Positions 36,443 through 44,966 of a stretch of 48,813 bases of DNA are shown here, one piece after another. The DNA is taken from the NCBI GenBank assembly GCA_964438205.1, contig CAYTJQ010000022.1, forward strand, positions 1-48,813. The letters run 5' to 3'. The DNA comes from Pseudohaliea sp964438205. GTDB lineage: Bacteria > Pseudomonadota > Gammaproteobacteria > Pseudomonadales > Halieaceae. The notes beneath the pieces are model-generated. The model saw nothing but the letters and a program-made list of their open reading frames with translations, was not told the origin of the DNA and did no database searches. Each line of letters begins with the position of its first letter. Position 1 is the stretch's first letter. The position numbers and the translations under genes were made by a program.

Positions 36443-37480
36443 ATGCCCTACTTCGACGTCCACGGGGAAAAGTTCACGACCCTGAACGGCATCCGTACGC
36501 CGCGGGTGGCCCGGGCGATCGGCTTCAGCCTGGTCTTCTTCATCGTCGTGATCGTGTTGTTCCTCACCTTCGTGCCCTGGGTCCAGACGGCGAGCGGTCC
36601 GGGCAAGGTCACCGCGCTCAACCCGAACGACCGGCTGCAGGAGATCAACGCGCTGGTCTCCGGGCGGATCCAGGAGTGGTACGTGCGCGACGGCAGCCGG
36701 GTGAACGTCGGTGACCCGATCGTGCGCATCGTGGACAACGATCCCCAGCTCCTCGAACGGCTGCGCAGCGAGCGGCAGCAGGTGGTCGCCGACCTCAGTG
36801 CCGCCGAGACCGCGCTGGAGATCGCCGAGATCGATCGCCGGCGCATGGAGGAACTCCTCGACCAGGGGCTGGCCGCGCGCCGGGAGTTCGAGCAGGCGCG
36901 GATCCGCGTGGAGGAACTGCGCTCCCGCGTCGCCCAGGCCGCCGCGGAAGTCAGCCGCGTCGACGTGAAGCTGTCTCGGCAGTCCGTGCAGATCGTGCGC
37001 GCGCCCCGCAACGGCACGATCCTCCGCGTCAATGCCGGCGACGCCGCCACCTTCGTCTCGACGGGGCAGGTGGTGGCAACCTTCGTGCCGGACAACGTCG
37101 AGCGCGCTCTTGAGCTGTACATCGACGGGCGCGATGTCGCCATCACCCGCGTCGGCTCGCCGGTACGCATCCAGTTCGAGGGCTGGCCGGTGATCCAGGT
37201 GAGCGGCTGGCCGTCCAAGGCCGTGGGCACCTTCGCCGGCCGCGTCGTGGCCATTGACCCCTCGGCCCAGGCGAACGGCCGTTTCCGCATCCTGGTCGAG
37301 GAGGACAAGGACTGGCACACGCCCTGGCCGGATCAGCGCTTCGTGCGCTTCGGTTCCAAGGCCCGCGGCTGGGTGCTCCTCGACACCGTGTCCGTCGGCT
37401 ACGAGATCTGGCGCCAGCTGAACAACTTCCCGCCGAATTTCCCGGTCGACGGCCAGTCGCAGGGCGGCGGGGGCTACTGA
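36443..37480 (+). CDS. HlyD/EmrA-type membrane fusion protein
   Basis: A 345-aa periplasmic adaptor anchored by one TM helix (about 24-44). A biotinyl-lipoyl-like domain is formed by two halves (66-100, ALVSGRIQEWYVRDGSRVNVGDPI; 180-212, VRAPRNGTILRVNAGDAATF). Between them is a short coiled-coil hairpin (101-178), then a beta-barrel region and a Gly/Gln-rich tail (QSQGGGGY). It would bridge the inner-membrane ABC-like protein to the TolC channel. The ATG directly follows the upstream TAG (TAGATG), and its own TGA overlaps the next ATG, so all three proteins are probably made in step. It is shorter than typical type I secretion adaptors. Confidence 0.88.
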   Translation: MPYFDVHGEKFTTLNGIRTPRVARAIGFSLVFFIVVIVLFLTFVPWVQTASGPGKVTALNPNDRLQEINALVSGRIQEWYVRDGSRVNVGDPIVRIVDNDPQLLERLRSERQQVVADLSAAETALEIAEIDRRRMEELLDQGLAARREFEQARIRVEELRSRVAQAAAEVSRVDVKLSRQSVQIVRAPRNGTILRVNAGDAATFVSTGQVVATFVPDNVERALELYIDGRDVAITRVGSPVRIQFEGWPVIQVSGWPSKAVGTFAGRVVAIDPSAQANGRFRILVEEDKDWHTPWPDQRFVRFGSKARGWVLLDTVSVGYEIWRQLNNFPPNFPVDGQSQGGGGY

Positions 37481-38907
37481 TGCGCCGCTGGCTGCTCATC
37501 CTGCTGCTGACCCTGGCGTCCGGTACCCGCGCCGCAGAGGACGTCCAGGTCGCCAGCCCGCTGGCACCGGAGGAGGTGCTGGCGGCCTCCGGGGAGCACT
37601 TCCCGGGGATCCTCAAGGCGATCGCCGAGCGCCGTGCGGCCGAGGGCCAGGTGACCGAGGCCCTCGGCGCCTTCGACCTCGTGTTCAAGGGTGACAGCAC
37701 GACCTGGGCCGACGGTTTCTACGACGGGCGTTACGCCGAAGGCGGCGTCAGCCGCGCCCTGCGCCCCCTCGGTGCCGAGCTCTACAGCACCTACAGCCTG
37801 TCCCGCGGGGACTTCCCGATCTACCAGGACGAGCTGTTCACCAACGAGGGCGGCGACCTCAAGCTCGGGGTCCTGTTCAGCCTGCTCCGGGACCGCGACA
37901 TCGACGAGCGCCGTTTCCGCGAGTTCGACAGCCGCCTGGCCCTTGAGCAGGCCGACCTCGAGGTGCTGCTCACCCGGGTCGGCGTGCAGCAGCAGGCGCT
38001 CGTGGCCTACTGGGAGTGGGTGGCCGCCGGGCAACAGCTGGAGATCTACGAGAACCTCCTCACGATCGCTCTGGATCGGCAGAAGGGCCTGGAGCGGGAG
38101 GTCGAAAGCGGGCGCCGGGCGGAGATCTTCCTCACCGAGAACGCCCAGAACATCACCCGGCGCCGCACGCTGGTCACCACCGCCGAGCGGGATTTCCGCC
38201 GTGCCGGTAACCGGCTGGCCTTCTTCCTGCGGGACGACAGCGGGCTGCCCGTGATCCCGGACCCGGCGCGCCTGCCGCGTCCGGAGGTGGTGACGCCGCG
38301 GGAAAAGGCAGCTGTGCCGCCCCTGGACATCCCGTCGACGCTGGACAGGCGGCCTGAGCTGCGGATCCTGCAGACCGCCATGCAGCGCGCCGTGCGCAAG
38401 GTCGAGCTGTCCGAGAACGCGCTGATGCCGCAGCTCGATCTCAACTTCGAGCTGTCCCAGCCGTTCGGTGATATCGGCGAGGGCGGGGCGTCCCGGGACG
38501 ACACCGACGCGATCGTCGGCCTGACGTTTTCCGTGCCCCTGGAGCGACGCGCGGCCCGGGGCAAGCTGTCCCAGGCGGAGGCGAAGCTCGAGGCGTTGCG
38601 CGCCGAGCGGCGGCGCCTCGAGGACAAGGTCGAGATCGAGCTGCGCAATATTCTTCTCGAACTCAACATGGCCTTGCGCCTCATGGAGCTCGCGGCGCTC
38701 GAGGTAGACCAGTCCGAGATCATGCGTCGCGCCGAGGTTGCGCGCTTCGACAGCGGCGCCAGCGACTTCTTCCTCGTCAACATCCGCGAGGAGACGGCGG
38801 CGAACGCGCGGGTGCGCTATTTTGATGCCTATCGCCGCACGCGCATCGCCCGCGCCAACTACGATGCGGCAACGGTCAACCTGGGGCGCCTGGGTATCAC
38901 CGACTGA
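37480..38907 (+). CDS. TolC-family outer-membrane channel
   Basis: A 475-aa outer-membrane protein with signal peptide (1-18, SGTRA). It has two OEP halves with long amphipathic helices (QQALVAYWEWVAAGQQLEIYENL; VEIELRNILLELNMALRLMEL) and the family's SQ-PFGDIGEGG and FSVPLERRAARGKLSQAEAKL segments. Its start ATG overlaps the MFP stop (TGATG). It is clearly different from the LapE-like protein at 18031, so the window has two separate TolC channels. It completes a tripartite envelope-spanning assembly with the pseudo-ABC protein and MFP. The P-type ATPase gene begins 60 bp downstream. Confidence 0.88.
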   Translation: MRRWLLILLLTLASGTRAAEDVQVASPLAPEEVLAASGEHFPGILKAIAERRAAEGQVTEALGAFDLVFKGDSTTWADGFYDGRYAEGGVSRALRPLGAELYSTYSLSRGDFPIYQDELFTNEGGDLKLGVLFSLLRDRDIDERRFREFDSRLALEQADLEVLLTRVGVQQQALVAYWEWVAAGQQLEIYENLLTIALDRQKGLEREVESGRRAEIFLTENAQNITRRRTLVTTAERDFRRAGNRLAFFLRDDSGLPVIPDPARLPRPEVVTPREKAAVPPLDIPSTLDRRPELRILQTAMQRAVRKVELSENALMPQLDLNFELSQPFGDIGEGGASRDDTDAIVGLTFSVPLERRAARGKLSQAEAKLEALRAERRRLEDKVEIELRNILLELNMALRLMELAALEVDQSEIMRRAEVARFDSGASDFFLVNIREETAANARVRYFDAYRRTRIARANYDAATVNLGRLGITD

Positions 38908-38967
38908 CGTCGGTGGCCCCGGAGCCGTGTCACCAGCCTGTCACGCGACGGAGGTAAATTCCCCGCC

Positions 38968-41673
38968 ATGGCGAAGCCCGTTTACCAGCTCGAGGTCGAT
39001 GCGGTTTTCACGGAACTCGAGACGGCTCCCGGCGGCCTTCCCGCCGACGAAGCGGCGGGGCGCCTCGACCGCTGCGGCCCCAACGAACTCGCCTTCCGCA
39101 AGACCCCGGCCTGGGTGCGCTTCCTGCGCCAGTTCGAGGACCCCATGGTCCTCATCCTCCTCGCCACCGGGTTGTTCACCGGCACGCTGACGGCCTTCGG
39201 CAGCGAGATGCTGCCGGATACGATCGTCATCTTCGGCGTGGTCTTTCTCAATGCCATCCTCGGTTTCGTGCAGGAGGGCAAGGCCGAGGGGGCCCTCGAC
39301 GCGCTGCGCAGCATGCTGGTGCAGGAGTGCATGGTGGTCCGCGACGGCGTGGAGCAGGCCATCGCCGCGCGCGACCTCGTCCCCGGGGACGTGGTCCTGC
39401 TCGAGGCCGGGGACAGGATTCCGGCGGATGTCCGCTTCACCCGCGTCAGCAACCTGCACGCCGACGAGTCGGCCCTCACCGGCGAATCCGTCCCGGTGCA
39501 GAAGGTGGCGGAGGCGCTCAGCGGCGATGACCTGGTGCCCGGCGACCAGCGCAACATGGGTTTCTCCGGCACCTACGTCACGCTCGGTTCCGCGCATGCA
39601 GTGGTCTGCGCCACCGGCAGCGAGACCGCCTTCGGCCGCATCGCCGACCTGGTGAGCAGCGCCGAGGTCCGGCCCTCGCCGCTGCAGCGCAAGATCGCGA
39701 ACTTCGTGCGCGGCCTGACCATCGCCATACCCCTGGTCGGGCTGGCCAACTTCATCTACGGCATCTATCTCGGGTTCCCGCTCAGCTACAGCTTCCTCGG
39801 CGCCGTGTCCCTGGTGGTGGCCACGATCCCGGCCATGCTGCCGGCGCTGATCACCTCGATCCTCGCCCTCGCGGCCATCGTCATGGCCAGCAAGAAGGCG
39901 CTCATCCGGCGCCTGCCCGCGGCAGAAACCCTGGGCGCCACCTCGGTGATCTGCTCCGACAAGACCGGCACGCTGACGGAGAACCGCATGACGGTGACCC
40001 GGGTGCTGGCCGGCGGGATCGTCTTCCGGGTGACCGGGGATGCGCTGGGCCAGCGCGGCGGTTTCGAGCTCGAGTTCCCCGTGGACGAGGCCGCCGAGCA
40101 CGCCCTCGGCAGGCTCCTCGCTACCGGCTATCACTGCAACAATGCGCACGTGCATGGCGGCAACGTGAGCGGCGACCCCACGGAGATCGCGCTGCGCGTG
40201 TCCGGGATCAAGGGCGGCATCAAGGACGGGGCCGTGAAGCGGCTGGTAGAGCTGCCCTTCGATTCCTCGACCAAGTACCAGGCCGTGCTGGTGGAAGAGG
40301 GCGGCCGGCGCCAGGTCCTGCTCAAGGGCGCGCCGGAGGTGGTCCTGGCCATGTGCGCGACCGAGCTCGATGCCGCCGGTAGCACCCGGGCGCTCAACCG
40401 CGAGGCGGCGCTGGAAAAGGCCCGCGAGTTCGCCGGCGACGCCCTGCGCACCCTGGCCTTTGCCTGCCTGCCGGTGGCGGAGGACCAGGATGAACTCGGC
40501 GCCGACGACCTCCGGGACATGGTGTTCCTCGGCCTCCAGGGCATGATCGACCCGCCGCGGGAGGCCGCGGTGCAGGCCGTGGCGGCCTGCCGCCGCGCCG
40601 GTATCCGCACGGTGATGATCACCGGCGACCACCCGGAGACGGCGCGCGCGGTGGCCGCTCAGCTCGGCATCGACGCCCACGAGGCGCTGACCGGTGCGGA
40701 CCTCACCCATCTCGACGAGGCGGCGCTGCGGGAGACCGTGGAGCGGGTTTCCGTCTTCGCCCGCGTCGCCCCGGAGCACAAGCAGGCCATCGCCGAGGCC
40801 CTGCAGGCCAACGGCCATATCGTCGCCATGACCGGTGACGGCGTGAACGATGCGCCGGCGCTGAAGACCGCCGATATCGGCGTGGCCATGGGGCAGGGTG
40901 GCACCGAGGTCGCCAAGGAGGCCTCGGACATGGTCCTCGAGGACGACAACTTCGCCACCATCGTCGCGGCGGTGGAGGAGGGGCGCCACGCCTGGAACAA
41001 CCTGCGCAAGGCGATCCTCTACACGCTGCCGACCAATGCGGCCCAGGGCCTGCTGATCATGGGGGCGATCCTGCTCGCGGCGCAGGTGCCGTTGTTCGCC
41101 ACCCGCTTCGTGCTCGAGCCGGTGCAGATCCTCTGGATCAACCTCCTCGATTCGGTGCTGTTGACCATGCCGCTGATGATGGAGCAGAAGGAGCGCGGGC
41201 TGCTGGAGGCGCCGCCGCGGTCGGCGAAGGCAGAGATCATCGACGGGCTGTTCCTGCGCCGGGTGATCTTCGTGGGCTCGGCGATCGCCCTGCCCGGCTT
41301 CCTGCTCTATTGGCACTTCGGCAGCGCGGCCATGGTCGACGGCGAGCTGGTGGACCCGCTGTTGCTGACCCAGGCCCAGACCGCCGCCTTCTGGGGCATT
41401 CTCCTCGCCCACTTCGGCTACGTATTCTCGGCCCGCTCCGTGGAGCACTCCCTGTTCACCTTCTCGCCTTTCAGCAACCCGTGGCTCCTCGGCGGGGTGG
41501 CCCTGAGTATCGCGATCCGCTTCGTGCCGACGCTGGTGCCCTCGGCCGAGTCCCTGTTCCGGACGGCGGAGTTCCCGGTGGACTGGTGGCCCCTCATCCT
41601 GCTCAGCTGGCTGCCGCCCCTGGTGGCCGTGGAGCTGGACAAGTTCTTCGCCGCGCGCCGGCAGGGGCGCTAG
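38968..41673 (+). CDS. P-type cation-transporting ATPase (P2-like) with atypical ion site
   Basis: A 901-aa inner-membrane pump with an N-terminal cation-ATPase domain, actuator motif TGES (E173), phosphorylation motif DKTGTLT (D331), KGAPE, TGDHPETA and TGDGVNDAPAL hinge, and about ten helices. Overall it looks like the P2 (Ca-, Na- or K-type) group. The residues that bind ions in SERCA differ: M4 has PAMLP (Ala289) in place of PEGLP, M5 has N690-A-A-Q693 where SERCA has N-x-x-E, and M6 has N725-L-L-D728-S where SERCA has N-x-x-T-D. The transported ion thus cannot be assigned. GGAGGT lies about 12 bp before ATG 38968. Its TAG overlaps the convergent EAL-HDOD stop. Confidence 0.9.
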   Translation: MAKPVYQLEVDAVFTELETAPGGLPADEAAGRLDRCGPNELAFRKTPAWVRFLRQFEDPMVLILLATGLFTGTLTAFGSEMLPDTIVIFGVVFLNAILGFVQEGKAEGALDALRSMLVQECMVVRDGVEQAIAARDLVPGDVVLLEAGDRIPADVRFTRVSNLHADESALTGESVPVQKVAEALSGDDLVPGDQRNMGFSGTYVTLGSAHAVVCATGSETAFGRIADLVSSAEVRPSPLQRKIANFVRGLTIAIPLVGLANFIYGIYLGFPLSYSFLGAVSLVVATIPAMLPALITSILALAAIVMASKKALIRRLPAAETLGATSVICSDKTGTLTENRMTVTRVLAGGIVFRVTGDALGQRGGFELEFPVDEAAEHALGRLLATGYHCNNAHVHGGNVSGDPTEIALRVSGIKGGIKDGAVKRLVELPFDSSTKYQAVLVEEGGRRQVLLKGAPEVVLAMCATELDAAGSTRALNREAALEKAREFAGDALRTLAFACLPVAEDQDELGADDLRDMVFLGLQGMIDPPREAAVQAVAACRRAGIRTVMITGDHPETARAVAAQLGIDAHEALTGADLTHLDEAALRETVERVSVFARVAPEHKQAIAEALQANGHIVAMTGDGVNDAPALKTADIGVAMGQGGTEVAKEASDMVLEDDNFATIVAAVEEGRHAWNNLRKAILYTLPTNAAQGLLIMGAILLAAQVPLFATRFVLEPVQILWINLLDSVLLTMPLMMEQKERGLLEAPPRSAKAEIIDGLFLRRVIFVGSAIALPGFLLYWHFGSAAMVDGELVDPLLLTQAQTAAFWGILLAHFGYVFSARSVEHSLFTFSPFSNPWLLGGVALSIAIRFVPTLVPSAESLFRTAEFPVDWWPLILLSWLPPLVAVELDKFFAARRQGR

Positions 41674-42878
41674 TCCAGCCCCAGCTCGCGCAGCGAGTCG
41701 TCGGTCCAGCAGATCGCCTCGGTGAGGAGCTCGCCGAGGTCCTCCGCGGCCAGGCCGAGGCAGGCCAGCTGCGCCGTATTGCCGCTTTCCAGGCGCCTGG
41801 CGCAGGCCAGTACGGCGCCGCTGCCGCCGCTTTCGGAAAGCAGGGCCGCGGCCATCTCGCCGCTCAGGCTCATGTGCCGGATGACCTCCGGCAGCGGCGT
41901 GTCGAGCAGCGTGTCGAGCATCGAGAACAGGCCCACGGTGAAGCAGGCGTCCGCGTCCTCCCGGCCGCCGTGGGTGGCAATGAGTTCGCAGAGCTTGGCC
42001 CGCTGCAGGGCGAGGGTCATGCGCTCGTCGGGTTTGCTCCCGGCGCTCGCCAGCACGAACAGCGAGACCCAGCGGCGGATGCGGTCGCGGCCCAGGTAGA
42101 CGATCGCCTCGCGGATCGACTCGACGCGCCGGTTGAGGGCGTAGGCGGCGGAATTGACGTGGGTCAGCGCCTTCACGCCGAGGGCGACGTCCCGGCTTAC
42201 CAGTTCGTGAATCTCGTCGACGGTGCTGTCCGGATCGTTGAGGCGGGCCAGGGCCTGGACCAGGTTGATCCGTGCCGGCTGCAGCTGCCGGCCGCGGATC
42301 ACGCGGGGGCGGGCAAAGAAGTAACCCTGGAAGTAGTCCACGCCGAGGTCGCGGAGCGTCTCGAAGGCCTCGCGGGTTTCCACCTTCTCCGCCAGCAGCC
42401 GGCAGCCGTGACCCCGCAGGCGTTCGATCGCCGCAGGCCACTCGGGCGCGGGCATGGCCAGCACGTCGAGCTTGACGATATCCACGAGATCGAGGATGCG
42501 GTCGAAGGCGTGGCCGGTGACGAAATCGTCCAGGGCGAGGGTGAAACCGCGCGCCCGCAGTGCCTCGATCCCGGCGATGGCGCGGTCGTTGAGCTCCACG
42601 GTCTCGAGGATCTCCAGCACCGCGTGCTCCGGGGCGAGGGGGATCAGCTCCGGCTCCTCGAGGAAGCGTTGCGGCAGGTTGATGAAGGCCGGGTGGCCCC
42701 GGGTCAGGCGCTCGAAACCGACTTCCGCGGCATTGCTGATGACCTGTGCCGTGGTCGCATCGTCGTCGAGGGCGCCGCTGTTGGCATTGAGGGCGGAGTC
42801 GCGGAACAGCAGCTCGTAGGCATGCATGTGCAGGTTCCGGTCGAAGATCGGCTGGCGTGCGAGGAAGAACGGGACCAC
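41670..42878 (-). CDS. EAL-HDOD (YuxH-type) signalling protein
   Basis: A soluble 402-aa protein with an N-terminal EAL-like domain (about 1-205, beginning VVPFFLARQPIFDRN) and a C-terminal HDOD domain (about 210-400; SRDVALGVKALTHVNSAAY). The EAL motif reads YELL. The remaining c-di-GMP phosphodiesterase residues appear present: N in FINLPQ, E in LEILETVEL, DD in LALDDF, K in IVKLD, E in LLAEKVE and Q in YFQGY. It may therefore be active, though many YuxH proteins are considered non-catalytic. GTG 42878 follows AGGG and gives the family's usual start; the longer frame to 42998 is unlikely. It may act with the c-di-GMP sensor LapD. Confidence 0.87.
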   Translation of the reverse strand: MVPFFLARQPIFDRNLHMHAYELLFRDSALNANSGALDDDATTAQVISNAAEVGFERLTRGHPAFINLPQRFLEEPELIPLAPEHAVLEILETVELNDRAIAGIEALRARGFTLALDDFVTGHAFDRILDLVDIVKLDVLAMPAPEWPAAIERLRGHGCRLLAEKVETREAFETLRDLGVDYFQGYFFARPRVIRGRQLQPARINLVQALARLNDPDSTVDEIHELVSRDVALGVKALTHVNSAAYALNRRVESIREAIVYLGRDRIRRWVSLFVLASAGSKPDERMTLALQRAKLCELIATHGGREDADACFTVGLFSMLDTLLDTPLPEVIRHMSLSGEMAAALLSESGGSGAVLACARRLESGNTAQLACLGLAAEDLGELLTEAICWTDDSLRELGLD

Positions 42879-43088
42879 GGGAAACCCTGCGCTGTCTGAT
42901 GGGCGGGATGGTACGCCGGCGGGCGCGGCAGGCAAGGTTCCCGGCGCTGAACTGTGGCGTGGGTCACGCCCGGATCCGCCGCAGCCGCGGGTAGGCAACT
43001 TTCACCGGACTATGCTACAAAGTGGGGGTTTCAATCCGCGGCATCCGCTTCCACGAAGAACAACAAGCTACCCTGACAGGAGTTTTTC

Positions 43089-43853
43089 ATGAACGCGTCC
43101 CAGCGTCTCCTCATCGCCCTGCCGCTCTGCCTGCTGCTCGGCGCCTGCTCCAACCTCACGCAGCGCGAGTACGAGCGCTGTATTGTCGGTGTCACCGCCC
43201 TCGGCGGTGTCGTCGGTGGCGGTGTCTCCGGCGGCTCCGGCGTACTCCCCGGCGGCGCCGTGGGCGCCGGCTTCTCCGCGCTCTGGTGTGAGCAGGCCGA
43301 GCCCCCGCCCCCGCCCGCACCGCCGGCCGACAGCGACGGCGACGGCGTGATTGACGACAATGACGACTGCCCCGGTACCCCCGCGGGCGCCCGCGTCGAT
43401 GCGCGCGGCTGTGCCCTCGACAGCGACGGCGACGGCGTGCCGGACTACCGCGACCAGTGCGCCCGCACGCCGGCCGGCGTGACCGTCGACGACGTCGGCT
43501 GCCCGGTGAAGGACGAGGTCGTGCTGACCGTCAACGAGGTGAACTTCGCCTTCGACAGCGCCGACCTGGACGCCGCCTCCAGGCGCGCCCTCGACGGCAT
43601 CGTCGATATCGTCAAGGCCCACGGCAGCGTGACCCTCGGCGTGATCGGGCACACCGACAGTTCCGGCCCCGAGGCCTACAACCAGACGCTGTCCGAGCGG
43701 CGTGCGGCGGCGGTCCGCGACTACCTGGTGTCCCGGGGCGTCGACGGCGATGCGCTGGTAGCCTCCGGCCGCGGCGAGTCGCAGCCGGTCGCCAGCAACG
43801 ACACCCGCGACGGCCGGAAGCAGAACCGCCGCGTCGAGCTGGTGGTGCAGTGA
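43089..43853 (+). CDS. OmpA-family lipoprotein with thrombospondin type 3-like repeats
   Basis: A 254-aa outer-membrane lipoprotein. The signal ends in lipobox LLGAC, with Cys20 followed by Ser, which favours outer-membrane sorting. A glycine-rich segment (35-65, GGVVGGGVSGGSG) and a proline stretch (72-80) precede two calcium-binding TSP3-like repeats (DSDGDGVIDDNDDCP and DSDGDGVPDYRDQC). The OmpA/MotB peptidoglycan-binding domain (about 145-254) shows FAFDSADLD, IGHTDSSGPEAYNQTLSERRA and GRGESQPVASNDTRDGRKQNRRVE. It probably tethers the outer membrane to peptidoglycan. AGGAG before ATG 43089 is clear. Its stop overlaps the next gene's GTG (GTGA). Confidence 0.92.
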   Translation: MNASQRLLIALPLCLLLGACSNLTQREYERCIVGVTALGGVVGGGVSGGSGVLPGGAVGAGFSALWCEQAEPPPPPAPPADSDGDGVIDDNDDCPGTPAGARVDARGCALDSDGDGVPDYRDQCARTPAGVTVDDVGCPVKDEVVLTVNEVNFAFDSADLDAASRRALDGIVDIVKAHGSVTLGVIGHTDSSGPEAYNQTLSERRAAAVRDYLVSRGVDGDALVASGRGESQPVASNDTRDGRKQNRRVELVVQ

Positions 43854-44932
43854 TCGCGGGGCGGGCCGGCGCCGCCCGCCGGCGCCTGGCCTGCCTCGTC
43901 GCCGGGGCCGCCCTCGGCGCGTCCGCAGCGGCGACCGGGGCCGGCAACCCCTGGCAGACCATCGAGCGCGCGGGTGAGACCGGCTGCGCCGACGGCAGCC
44001 CCTATCGCTTTCACGTGCGCGTGGCGGATCCTTCGCGCCTGCTGGTGTTCTTCAACGGCGGCGGCGCCTGCTGGAATGCCGCCACCTGTGATCCGGCCGG
44101 TAAGCCGACCTACCGGGTGCATGCCGGCGAGGGTTCGGGCAACGACCCGCGCGAGTACGGCGGCGCCTTCGACCTCGACAACCCGGAGAACCCGTTCCGG
44201 GACTGGTCGCAGGTCTTCGTCAGCTATTGCTCCGGGGACGTGCACCTCGGCGAGGCCACGACCCGCTATGCCGGGCCCGACGGCGACGTGGTCATCCACC
44301 ACGCCGGCCGGGCCAATGCAGAGGCGGCCCTGGCGGAGGCCTACGCGCGCTTCCCCGCGCCGGCAGAGGTCGTGGTCGCCGGAGGCAGTGCCGGCGCCCT
44401 GGCCTCACCGGTCTACGCGGCGGTGCTCGCCGAGCACTACCCCGATGCCCGCATCACCCAGCTCGGCGGCGGTGGCGCCGGCTATCGCCTGCCGCCGCCG
44501 ACGGTGCTCTGGGAGTCCTGGGGCGTGATCCCGGCGCTTCCCGCTGTGCTCGACACGGCCGGCGTCAGCAGCGACACACTCAGGATCACGGACCTGCACC
44601 GCCTCGCCGCTGCCGCCGCGCCGGAGATCCGCTTCCACAGCTATGACAACGCCTACGACGCGGTGCAGGAGCAGTTCCTGGCGCTCCTCGGTCACCCGGC
44701 GGAGCTGCTGCCGGGGCTCGATGCCAACCTCGACGACCTGCACGCGGACCTGCCCTACCTCCGCAGCTACGTGGCCGGCGGCGAGTTTCACACGCTGCTG
44801 CGCTACGACGAGCTGTACACCCGCGAGACCGCCGGTGTGCGCGCCGTGGACTGGCTGGCCGGCGTCATCGACCCGGCGCGCGACGCCCCGAACGTCCACT
44901 GCAGCTGCGACGGGGAATGCCGCGGGCCCTGA
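43850..44932 (+). CDS. pectinacetylesterase-family (serine) hydrolase, secreted
   Basis: A 360-aa alpha/beta hydrolase. The start GTG 43850 overlaps the OmpA gene stop (GTGA), implying translational coupling. An N-terminal Arg-rich stretch and hydrophobic run (RRRLACLVAGAALGASAAA) is a likely signal peptide. VFFNGGGACWNAATC provides the oxyanion-hole region of the pectinacetylesterase/NOTUM-like family. VVAGGSAGALASP holds the nucleophile serine. The acid and histidine of the triad probably lie near the C-terminus (EFHTLL). Paired cysteines (CWNAATC; CSCDGEC) suggest disulfides and periplasmic or extracellular location. The substrate need not be pectin; members deacylate various esters. Confidence 0.85.
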   Translation: MIAGRAGAARRRLACLVAGAALGASAAATGAGNPWQTIERAGETGCADGSPYRFHVRVADPSRLLVFFNGGGACWNAATCDPAGKPTYRVHAGEGSGNDPREYGGAFDLDNPENPFRDWSQVFVSYCSGDVHLGEATTRYAGPDGDVVIHHAGRANAEAALAEAYARFPAPAEVVVAGGSAGALASPVYAAVLAEHYPDARITQLGGGGAGYRLPPPTVLWESWGVIPALPAVLDTAGVSSDTLRITDLHRLAAAAAPEIRFHSYDNAYDAVQEQFLALLGHPAELLPGLDANLDDLHADLPYLRSYVAGGEFHTLLRYDELYTRETAGVRAVDWLAGVIDPARDAPNVHCSCDGECRGP

Positions 44933-44954
44933 AGCGGTGACGGGGCGGGTCGCC

Positions 44955-44960
44955 TATAAT
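44955..44960 (+). promoter_or_regulatory. perfect TATAAT just before the DUF4124 gene
   Basis: TATAAT ends 6 bp before ATG 44967, so a transcript starting at the usual distance would begin at or next to the start codon, giving a leaderless mRNA. No strong -35 is visible (the best is GTGACG at 12 bp, too close). Confidence 0.4.
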
Positions 44961-44966
44961 GCGCGG

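Noticed and set aside
43188..43450. Repeated GGC/GCG and GACGGCGACGGC tracts that could be taken for a DNA repeat element.
   Set aside because: They encode the Gly-rich segment and the two calcium-binding TSP3-like repeats of the OmpA lipoprotein.
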